Positions 35,662-43,181 of a stretch of 60,226 bases of DNA are shown here, in pieces. The position numbers and the translations under genes are program-made. The DNA comes from CAYFPX01 sp964501915 (GTDB taxonomy: Bacteria > Myxococcota_A > UBA796 > CAJQPC01). Every line of letters starts with the position of its first letter. Within the stretch, counting starts at the first letter, position 1. Location: positions 1 through 60,226 of the forward strand of contig CAZCVP010000017.1 in NCBI GenBank assembly GCA_964501915.1, read 5' to 3'. The notes beneath the pieces were generated by a model. The model did no database searches. It was not told the origin of the DNA and saw nothing but the letters and a program-made list of their open reading frames with translations.

Positions 35662-35674
35662 GGAGGCCCCCCTG
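35662..35674 (+). promoter_or_regulatory. Shine-Dalgarno pointing to a CTG start
   Basis: GGAGG at 35662-35666 lies five bases before CTG 35672-35674, but 14 before TTG 35681 and 17 before ATG 35684. Starting at CTG gives MPWLMLLAC, with Cys at position 9, just like the other MopE lipoproteins here. Starting at TTG or ATG leaves only four or five residues before the Cys. Confidence 0.45.
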
Positions 35675-37993
35675 CCCTGGTTGATGCTGCTCGCCTGCTT
35701 CACGATCGGCGATGCCGAACACGCGGCCCGTCTGGATCCAGACGGAGACGGTGAGAACCTCGACAGGGACTGCGACGACGACGACCCCGAGGTCACGATC
35801 CCGCAGTGGTACATCGACGGCGACGGGGACGGCTTCGGCGGTGACCTGGGCGCCTATGGCTGCGAGGCACCGCCGCGCCACGTCGCGATCGGTGGGGACT
35901 GTGACGACAACGACGCCGCGGTGAACCCCGACGCCGAAGAGGTCTGCGACGACATCGACAACGACTGCGACGACCGGCTCGACGTGGAGGCCACCGACGC
36001 CTCGGCCTGGTACCCCGACGAGGACGGCGACGGCTACGGGGACCCCGCCGGCGAGGTCCTGCGCTGCTCCGGCGGCTCCGGCTGGGTCGCCAACGACAGC
36101 GACTGCGACGACAGCGACGCCCTGGTGGTCTGCGAGGGGGTGGACCGCGACTGCAGCGGCGAGATCGACGACCCCCGCTGGTGGTACGACGGCGACGGCG
36201 ACGGGTACGGGGACCCCGAGCAGGAGGCGACGGCCTGCACGGCCGCCGAGGGCTACGTCGCCTACCAGGACTGCGACGACGACGACCCCGAGGTCCACCC
36301 CAGCGCCGAGGAGCGCTGCGCCGACGGCACGGACAACGACTGCGACGGCGTGGTCGACGAGGACGACGCGATCGACGCCGGCTACTGGTACCTGGACGCC
36401 GACGGTGACGGCTACGGACGGCTCCAGGACAAGGTCCAGGCCTGCGATCAGCCCTCTGGCTACGTCGCCGACGACACCGACTGCGACGACGACGACCCCG
36501 AGCAGAGCCCGGCCGCCAGCGAGACCTGGTACGACGGGGTGGACTCGGACTGCGACGGCGCCGACGACTACGACGCCGACGCCGACGGCCATCGCTCCGA
36601 GGACAGCGGGGGACTGGACTGCGACGACGAGGACCCGGACAGGAGCCCCGACGCCTTCGAGGCCTGTGGCGACGAGCTCGACAACGACTGCGATCCGTCC
36701 AATGACCTCGGGGCCTGCGCCCTGGAGGGGGAGCTGGTGCTGGCGGAGGTGGCCTGGGCGATCTACCGGGGGTCGGCAGAAGGCGACCAGGTCGGTGAGA
36801 CCGTGCGCGGCCTCGGTGACCTGGACGGCGACGGAGCCGAGGAGCTGGCGATCGGCTCCTACTCCGGCCTCTACCTGGTGCGAGGAGTCAGCGAGGGCGA
36901 ACACTGGCTCGACTCGGGCTCGGACGAGCGCTACTGCCACGACGGCTGCAGTTCCTGGGAGCCGAGCGTCGCGGCGCCCGCAGGTGACCTGGACGGCGAC
37001 GGCACCGGTGACATCTGGTTGCTGTTCGAGCCCTACGCCAGCGTGGTCTACCTGGCGTCCGGCGCCGAACCCGCCAGCCCGACCCTGACCGACGAGGCGA
37101 TCGCGACCCGCACCTGGAGCGGAGAGACCACCTTCTACCTGCTGGACAGCGGCCACGACGCCGACGGAGACGGGACCTGGGATCTCGCCATCTGCGGCGT
37201 CGAAGGCCCCTGCTTCGTCGACCTGGCTCCCGAGGCGAAGGACCTCTACGACTTCGAGATGGACGCCAGGATCGAGCCCCCTGAGGTCAGCACCTCCTTC
37301 GGGCGGGCCATGTCCTGGGTCAACGACATGGACGGGGACGGGCGGGCCGAGCTGGCCATCGGCGACCCCGATCACGAGGACGCGAACGGAGACGCAGCCG
37401 GGGCCGCCTTCATCATCCGCGGTCCGGACATCGCCGATGGCAGCGCCGACGACCTCGCCGAGGCCCTCACCCCAGACGACAGCTTCTGCTGCAACGCGGG
37501 CCTCTCCCTGGCGAGCGCCGGCGACACCGACGGCGACGGCTACGAGGAGCTGCTCGTCGGCAGCAACGAAGACGGCGCCTTTCTGGTCCAGGACATCGCC
37601 TCCGGCGAACTGTCCTCGGTCGCCCACGCCACCTTCGTCGAAGGCAGCCGCACGACCCGGCCTGGCCTGGGCCTCAGCACCGCAGGAGACGTGAACGGTG
37701 ACGGCCGAGACGACCTGGTCATCGGAGACTGGGCGCTGGGCAACGAGCACGGGTGGGGCTACGGCGGCGCGATGCTCTTCCTCGGCCCCCTCGAAGGCAC
37801 CGTGGACACCACGGCCGACGCGGATGCGCTGTTGCTGGACGACGCCAGCTACTCCGAGGCGGGCGGCGTGGTGGCGTCGGCCGGAGACCTCAACGCCGAC
37901 GGCTTCGGCGACTTCTACATCGGCGCCTCCGAGGAGGTCGGCACCTACGACGCCGAAGGCGCCGTCTTCCTGCTGCTCGGCGGGGTGGACTGA
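35672..37993 (+). CDS. MopE/FG-GAP lipoprotein with six MopE units and seven blades
   Basis: A 773-residue lipoprotein if started at CTG 35672 (see the ribosome-site entry); TTG 35681 is the first conventional start. The lipobox is LLAC. Six MopE-like units follow (about residues 20-345), each with CDD.D and most with DNDCD, interleaved with DGDGYG turns. Seven FG-GAP blades come next (for example LGDLDGDGAEELAIGS, AGDTDGDGYEELLVGS, AGDLNADGFGDFYIGA), enough for one closed propeller with Ca2+ sites. It is the last gene of cassette 2. Only seven bases separate its end from the end of the minus-strand gene at 38001. Confidence 0.88.
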   Translation: MPWLMLLACFTIGDAEHAARLDPDGDGENLDRDCDDDDPEVTIPQWYIDGDGDGFGGDLGAYGCEAPPRHVAIGGDCDDNDAAVNPDAEEVCDDIDNDCDDRLDVEATDASAWYPDEDGDGYGDPAGEVLRCSGGSGWVANDSDCDDSDALVVCEGVDRDCSGEIDDPRWWYDGDGDGYGDPEQEATACTAAEGYVAYQDCDDDDPEVHPSAEERCADGTDNDCDGVVDEDDAIDAGYWYLDADGDGYGRLQDKVQACDQPSGYVADDTDCDDDDPEQSPAASETWYDGVDSDCDGADDYDADADGHRSEDSGGLDCDDEDPDRSPDAFEACGDELDNDCDPSNDLGACALEGELVLAEVAWAIYRGSAEGDQVGETVRGLGDLDGDGAEELAIGSYSGLYLVRGVSEGEHWLDSGSDERYCHDGCSSWEPSVAAPAGDLDGDGTGDIWLLFEPYASVVYLASGAEPASPTLTDEAIATRTWSGETTFYLLDSGHDADGDGTWDLAICGVEGPCFVDLAPEAKDLYDFEMDARIEPPEVSTSFGRAMSWVNDMDGDGRAELAIGDPDHEDANGDAAGAAFIIRGPDIADGSADDLAEALTPDDSFCCNAGLSLASAGDTDGDGYEELLVGSNEDGAFLVQDIASGELSSVAHATFVEGSRTTRPGLGLSTAGDVNGDGRDDLVIGDWALGNEHGWGYGGAMLFLGPLEGTVDTTADADALLLDDASYSEAGGVVASAGDLNADGFGDFYIGASEEVGTYDAEGAVFLLLGGVD

Positions 37994-38000
37994 GGTCGCT

Positions 38001-38798
38001 CTACCAGGACCACACCAGGGCCGTGGTGAAGCCCACGGCGAGCACCCCGGTCCCGAACGCTGCGTAGTTCGAGCCGTTGACCCGCATGCGGAGGGCTGCC
38101 AGCTCGGCTTCGGTGCGCTCGATCGAGGTGTCGAAGTAGGCCTTGCGCTGCCCCCAGGTCGCGAGCTGGAACAGGGTCGAGAGCGCTCCCGTGCCGACGG
38201 AGCCCACGAAGAGCAGGCGGTGGCGTCGCCGGGTCCAGTCCACCGGGGGCAGTCCGTAGACCGGGGTGGGCTCGCCCGGGAGCAGCGCCACGGACTCCAC
38301 CAGCCCCCCGCCAGGGCCGTAGGCCTGGAGCAAGGAGGAGATCTCGGTGGGACGTGGCGCCCCCTCCTGGCCATCGACATAGACCACGCCGGCCACGGGG
38401 GGGGAGACGCTCTCCCTGCGCCCGGGATCGACCTCCAGGCTGTCCTCGTAGGCCACGTGCAGCGGGTGTCCCGGCTGGGCGACCTCGCCGGGGAGCGCGT
38501 AGTCGGGGTCGAGCCGACGCGCAGCGTGGAACTCGGAGAGCACCCAGGCCCGCTGCCGGGCCGTGAAGGCCACCAGGGCCATCAGGCGGTGGAAGGCGGC
38601 CGCGTCCCGAGGCGTGAGCTGCTCACCGAGGCACTTCACGGCGTCAAAGGACCGATCGCGGGCCCCGTAGAGGCCGACGAGGTCCAGCGCGGCGAAGGCC
38701 TGCTCACCTTCGGCCAGGGCGCTGCGGAGGTCCCCCACCGTGGTCGGCTCGGGACACGCCGCCGCCAGGGCGCCAGAGACCAGGATCGAGCTCAACAC
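38001..38798 (-). CDS. Third member of the two-helix TPR-like family
   Basis: A 265-residue exported protein from GTG 38798, with signal MLSSILVSGALAAA. It has a helical, TPR-like middle (FHRLMALVAFTARQRAWVL, then EFHAARRLDPDYALP), a short PEGA-like strand pair (AGVVYVDGQEG...PTEI), and two C-terminal helices (RLLFVGSVGTGALSTLFQL and AAFGTGVLAVGFTTALVW). The layout matches the genes at 1814-2998 and 34360-35616, but no kinase precedes it. It lies 25 bases after the O-antigen-ligase-like gene, so it may be the tail of the long minus-strand run. Function unknown. Confidence 0.78.
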   Translation of the reverse strand: MLSSILVSGALAAACPEPTTVGDLRSALAEGEQAFAALDLVGLYGARDRSFDAVKCLGEQLTPRDAAAFHRLMALVAFTARQRAWVLSEFHAARRLDPDYALPGEVAQPGHPLHVAYEDSLEVDPGRRESVSPPVAGVVYVDGQEGAPRPTEISSLLQAYGPGGGLVESVALLPGEPTPVYGLPPVDWTRRRHRLLFVGSVGTGALSTLFQLATWGQRKAYFDTSIERTEAELAALRMRVNGSNYAAFGTGVLAVGFTTALVWSW

Positions 38799-38823
38799 AG
38801 GGCGACGCTACCACTCCGGGCAC

Positions 38824-40266
38824 TCACGCCGGGACACGAGTGCGCGCCTGCTGCCGCTGGCGGACCGCCGCCTCGCGCTCGGCCTCCTGTTCGCGCTCGC
38901 GGGCCCGACGAACGATCACGTAGAGCGCCGTGTACAGGGCCAGGAACTCCCAGACCGGCTTCTCCGTGATCGTGAACTCGAAGAAGCACCAGCCGGAGTA
39001 GCCGGCCATCGCCGCGGGCATGGTCCAGGCGAAGACCTCCATGTCGGTGCCCCGCGTCATCCGGATCAGGTTCCCGGTCATGGCCAGCACCGTCAGGGTG
39101 AGCACGACGAACAGCACGATGCCGACGACCCCGTAGTGGGCGATCAGCTCCCAGGGGATCCCGTGGGGGTAGTTGTAGAGCGACGTGGAGAGCTTGTAGT
39201 TGTACTGCGGCAGCAGGTCCGTGTAGCCCCCGGCGCCGATGCCCCGGCCGAAGGTGTCCTCGAACATGCTCAGGCAGACCCTCCAGTTCCCGGGCCGGTA
39301 GTTGTGGCCGATCAGCAGCGTGCTGAGGATGCGGTCCATGGCCCGCCCGCTGTCCAGCAGGTCCCAGCGCAGCCCGACCAGGAACAGGGCCAGCGCCGCG
39401 GCCGCGAAGCGGAGGAACCAGCGGCGGAAGCCGGCGTGGAAGAGGGCGGCGAAGACACCGCCGATCAGGGTCGCATAGGCCCCGCCCCGGCTCCCGGCCT
39501 TCACCATCATGAAGAACACGAAGAGCCCGGCCGCCGTGTAGACGAGCCGCCTGTGCCAGCCGCGCTGGAGCAGCGCCATGCCGAAGGCGCTGTGGATGAT
39601 GAAGATGAGGTTCATCGCGAACCAGTTGGGCTGCTGGCCCAGCCCCGTCTCCCGCCCACCGGCCATCGCCGCCTTGAAGGCGTGGCCGATGTCGACGTCC
39701 ATCACCCCCGTGCCGATCGCGATGAGGCCGATCAGCACACAGGCGCCCAGCCAGAAGCGCATCATGAGCTGGAAGTCCTCGGTGGTCCTCACCATCGCCA
39801 CGATCAGGGAGGCGTTGACCAGCACCAGGCCCAGGGGCACCACGTCGCGCAGCCCCGCGGTCCGGTTCACGGACCAGATCAGCGACACCCCCATCCAGGC
39901 CAGCAGCAACAGGAAGGGCAGCAACCAGGGCCAGCCGCGCAGGTGGGCGACCCCGGTCATCGCCGCCCGGGTCGCGAAGGCGACGAAGCAGACCAGCAAC
40001 ACCACCTCGAAGGGACCGACGCCGAAGGGCCCCACCTGGAGGAGGACCGTGGCCCCCGTGGTCGTCAGGCGGGCCACCAGCAGCAGGCCCAGGCCCCAGA
40101 TCGGGCGCACGACGACGACCACGGTGACCATGCACAGGCCGACCGCCGCGAACGGCAGGGCGGCGTGCATCAGCGACAGGACCACCAGGGCGACCTGTGC
40201 CGAGAGGATCACGGCGAACCAGGGAGGTCCGCCGGCCCACCCGGTCCAGCGATCGAGCAGGGTCAC
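38824..40266 (-). CDS. O-antigen ligase/polymerase-like membrane protein
   Basis: A 480-residue polytopic protein with about a dozen hydrophobic helices. GTG 40266 overlaps the TGA of the aminotransferase gene. The pattern (many helices, then a large loop with RPGNWRVCLSMFEDTFGRGIGAGGYTDL and YPHGIPWELIAHYGVVG) is typical of the Wzy_C/O-antigen ligase family, where the G.G.......H......E...GL/VG motif is conserved. These proteins join undecaprenyl-linked glycans to an acceptor or polymerise them in the periplasm. A charged Arg/Gln/Glu tail is cytoplasmic. It supports a surface-glycan role for the operon. Confidence 0.8.
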   Translation of the reverse strand: MTLLDRWTGWAGGPPWFAVILSAQVALVVLSLMHAALPFAAVGLCMVTVVVVVRPIWGLGLLLVARLTTTGATVLLQVGPFGVGPFEVVLLVCFVAFATRAAMTGVAHLRGWPWLLPFLLLLAWMGVSLIWSVNRTAGLRDVVPLGLVLVNASLIVAMVRTTEDFQLMMRFWLGACVLIGLIAIGTGVMDVDIGHAFKAAMAGGRETGLGQQPNWFAMNLIFIIHSAFGMALLQRGWHRRLVYTAAGLFVFFMMVKAGSRGGAYATLIGGVFAALFHAGFRRWFLRFAAAALALFLVGLRWDLLDSGRAMDRILSTLLIGHNYRPGNWRVCLSMFEDTFGRGIGAGGYTDLLPQYNYKLSTSLYNYPHGIPWELIAHYGVVGIVLFVVLTLTVLAMTGNLIRMTRGTDMEVFAWTMPAAMAGYSGWCFFEFTITEKPVWEFLALYTALYVIVRRAREREQEAEREAAVRQRQQARTRVPA

Positions 40267-40730
40267 GCGACGGCTCCCGCCGCCAGGGCCGCGAGCATGC
40301 CCAGCGGCCCGGCGCGGCCGGCGGCTGCGAAGGCGTCGAGGATCCGCTCGATGCCCGCCTCCTCCAGGGTGAGCGGCGGCGTGAGGCGCAGGACCCGCCG
40401 GTCGCCGGAGGTGGGCCCCACGAGCAGCCCCTGGGTCTGGAGCAGGTAGCGAGCGGTCAGGATCGCCAGGCTCCCTCCGAAGCGGTCCAGGAGCGCTCGC
40501 CGGCCCGGTCCGTCCAGCAACAGCCCGGGAAGACCGACCGGGTCGGCGAGCTCCAGACCGAGCAGCAGCCCACGACCGCGGACCTCTCGGATCCAGGGCG
40601 TGGACCGGCACAGCGCGGCGAGCGCGGTCCGGACCCGCTCTCCGACCTCGGCGGCACGAGCCGACAGGGCCTGCTCGTGCAGCAGTCGGACCCCCTCCAG
40701 TCCGACCATCACCGCCAGCTTGCCGCCGCC
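40263..40730 (-). pseudogene. C-terminal part of class III aminotransferase beyond an in-frame TAG
   Basis: This is the continuation, in the same frame, of the radical-SAM/aminotransferase gene after TAG 40733-40731. It encodes GGGKLAVMVGLEGVRLL..., then VRGRGLLLGLEL and RLTPPLTLEEAGIERIL, which are the standard small-domain end of class III aminotransferases. It could be made separately only from GTG 40712 or ATG 40709, which lack a good Shine-Dalgarno, and alone it would not be an enzyme. Restoring the TAG to a sense codon (TAC fits STTYGGGK) gives one 972-codon protein. Confidence 0.75.
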
Positions 40731-43181
40731 CTAGGTCGTCGAGAGGTGGGAGGCCCCCGTCGACCGATCCAGCGCCGCGGCGAGGCGTCGGTGGACCAAG
40801 ACGGCACTGATCGGCACCAGCCCGCCGCTGAGGGTCTTGGAGACGGCGAGCAGGTCGGGCGACACCCCTTCGTGCTCGCAGGCGAACAGGCGACCGGTCC
40901 GGCCGAGCCCCGTGGCGACCTCGTCGACCACCAGCCGTGCACCGACGCGGCGACAGGCGGCCGCCAGTCCCCGCAGGAAGCCGGGAGGGGGCAGGCGCAG
41001 GCCACCGTTGCTCTGGATCGGCTCGACCACCACCGCCTGGACCCGAGCCCCCTCCCGGTCGAGGAAGCGCTCGGCCTCGACCAGGTCCCCGAAGGGCAGC
41101 AACTGGGTCTCCCCGGTCGGGGGAAAGCCCCGGCGCTCCAGGGGGATCCCACCCACGGCTCGCGCTCCGGCGCTCTTGCCGTGGAAGCCGCGGTCAAAAC
41201 CCACCCTCAGAGTCCGCTCCGGACCGGAGGCCAGGGCCGCGATCACCAGGGCCCCTTCGACAGCCTCGGTCCCGGTGCTGTAGAAGACGGCCCGCTCCAG
41301 GCCAGGGGGGGCGATCGCCGTGAGGTCGTGGGCCAGCGCCGCGATCCAGCGAGAGGGCACCGGCCCCTGGAGCCCGAGGTCGGGGTCGGTCAGCGCACGG
41401 CGGGCGGCCTCGAGCAGCCGAGGGTGGTTGTGCCCGAAGGCCACCGCCCCGTAGGAGGCGTGCGCATCGAGCACCCGGCGGCCGTCCGCGGTGGTGAGCC
41501 AGGCCCCCTGGGCGGCACGCACATCGAGGTCGCAGCCGAGCAGGCTGGCGACCGACGCCAACCCGCCGACGTGGTGGGCCCGGTAGCGGTCGACGACCTC
41601 CTCGGGTGCCAGCCCCGACGCGCCCCGGGCACCGAGCAGGGCTCGGGTCGGCGGCGAGACCGCCTGCGCCTGCGGGGTGGCCTCCGCAGCCGGCTCCCGC
41701 GCCGGGGAGCGAGCGCCACCCGGCCTGGCGAGGAACCTCAGGGCCTCCCAGCCGGCACCCAGCCAGTAGCGGGTCGAGCCACGACGGAGCCGACCCAGCT
41801 CGTGCCGGGCCCGCCCGGGGTGGAGGTAGAACCAGCGCAGGAAGCGGCGCTGCTCCCGGACCAGCGCCTCGCTGCTGAAGCGCTCGGTCCGCCAGGAGGG
41901 GGTGGTGTCGTAGTAGCGGTAGGTGTCGAAGTCGTCGTCGGCCAGCAGGCCGCGGGCCTCGAGCTGCCGCCGGAGCTCGGTCCCCGGGTAGGGTGCGGCG
42001 ATGGTGAAGCTGACGAAGTCGGGGCGGGCTCGCTCCACGAACCGGCGCGTGGCCGCCAGGTCCTCCGGCCCCTCGGAGGGGTGGCTGCCGATCATCAGGT
42101 AGGCGGTGGTCAGCAGACCGGCTTCCCGGGCCAGTCGGAAGGCCCGCACGGCCCGGTCCAGGTCCAGCCGCTTGCCCAGGAGCCGGTGGAGACGCTCGCT
42201 CCCGCTCTCCACGCCCAGCTCGACCTTGAGGCAGCCCGCCCGGGCCATCAGTGCCAGCCGCCGCCGGCTGATCATGTCCACCCGGGCGTTGACGTTCCAG
42301 GTGACCCGGTGGCGACCGAAGATGCGGCACACCGACGCGAGCTGGGCGTCATTGAGGGGAAAGATCTCGTCCTCGATCGAGAAGTGGTTGAACCCGAGCC
42401 GGTCGACGCACCAGGCCACCTCGGGCCCGATGCTCTCCTCGGAGCGCCGCCGGACCCGTCGCGGGCGGGTGCCGTGGTCGGACACGACCGTGTGGGCGCA
42501 GAAGGTGCAGTGGGCGAAGCAGCCCCGGGCGGTGAAGAGCTGGGTCCCGGCCAGGCCGGGGCGGGAGATGCCCGGGCTGGCCACACGACCGAGACCACGG
42601 CGCCTGCGGTACCGCGCCAGGGGCATCAGGTCCCGGGCCGGCATCGGCAGGCCGTCGAGGTCCTCGACCGGGGCCCCGGCGGGCCCGAGCTGGATCTCAC
42701 CGTCCTCGCCGCGCCAGGCGATGCCGGGCACGTCGGCGAAGGAGCGATCCGGGAGCGCCTCGCAGAGCCTCGGGAGGACCTGCTCGGCCTCCCCCCGGAT
42801 CACCACGTCCAGCTCGGGCTGACCCTCCAGGGTCTCGACCGGCACGGCGGTCGCGTGGGGACCGCCCGCGACCAGCAGCGTGCGGGGGGAGGCCACCCGG
42901 GTCAGCCGCGCCAGGCGGCGGATCGCTCCCCAGTAGGGGGTCTGGAAGGTGAAGCCGAGAGCCACCGGACGGGCCTCGCGGACCCGCTCCAGGAACGACG
43001 CCTCGGTCCAGCGCTCGACCTCGTAGTCCCAGATCCGGGGCTGCCACCCCGCCTGGCGCAAGGACGCGGCGAGGTAGCCCAGGTTCAGCGGGTGGTGGGT
43101 GTTGAGGCCCCCCAGCCGGCCCATCACGGTGGGCGGTCGCACCAGGACCACCGTGCGAGAAGGGGACGTCAGTGCCTGCAT
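40731..43181 (-). CDS. Fused B12-binding radical SAM / class III aminotransferase, truncated by TAG
   Basis: ATG 43181 follows GGAGG and overlaps the end of the YfhO-like gene. Residues about 5-140 are a cobalamin-binding domain (VVLVRPP...NLGYLAASLRQAGW, then VAGGPHATAVP). The radical SAM core has CFAHCTFC (Cx3Cx2C, about 219-226) for the 4Fe-4S cluster, plus VELGVESGSERL and YLMIGSHPSEGPEDL. After a linker near 490-520, a class III PLP aminotransferase begins: FYSTGTEAVEGAL, DEVATGLGRTG and the PLP lysine in SKTLSGG (about 780). Codon 817 is TAG. TAG ends other genes here, so general recoding is unlikely. Substrate unknown; B12 radical SAM plus transamination suggests a lipid, sugar or natural-product tailoring step. 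Confidence 0.87.
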   Translation of the reverse strand: MQALTSPSRTVVLVRPPTVMGRLGGLNTHHPLNLGYLAASLRQAGWQPRIWDYEVERWTEASFLERVREARPVALGFTFQTPYWGAIRRLARLTRVASPRTLLVAGGPHATAVPVETLEGQPELDVVIRGEAEQVLPRLCEALPDRSFADVPGIAWRGEDGEIQLGPAGAPVEDLDGLPMPARDLMPLARYRRRRGLGRVASPGISRPGLAGTQLFTARGCFAHCTFCAHTVVSDHGTRPRRVRRRSEESIGPEVAWCVDRLGFNHFSIEDEIFPLNDAQLASVCRIFGRHRVTWNVNARVDMISRRRLALMARAGCLKVELGVESGSERLHRLLGKRLDLDRAVRAFRLAREAGLLTTAYLMIGSHPSEGPEDLAATRRFVERARPDFVSFTIAAPYPGTELRRQLEARGLLADDDFDTYRYYDTTPSWRTERFSSEALVREQRRFLRWFYLHPGRARHELGRLRRGSTRYWLGAGWEALRFLARPGGARSPAREPAAEATPQAQAVSPPTRALLGARGASGLAPEEVVDRYRAHHVGGLASVASLLGCDLDVRAAQGAWLTTADGRRVLDAHASYGAVAFGHNHPRLLEAARRALTDPDLGLQGPVPSRWIAALAHDLTAIAPPGLERAVFYSTGTEAVEGALVIAALASGPERTLRVGFDRGFHGKSAGARAVGGIPLERRGFPPTGETQLLPFGDLVEAERFLDREGARVQAVVVEPIQSNGGLRLPPPGFLRGLAAACRRVGARLVVDEVATGLGRTGRLFACEHEGVSPDLLAVSKTLSGGLVPISAVLVHRRLAAALDRSTGASHLSTT

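Noticed and set aside
40731..40733. TAG as a reassigned sense codon
   Set aside because: TAG serves as the stop of other genes here (24646, 26304 and 32707), so genome-wide reassignment is unlikely. A local lesion or error is simpler.
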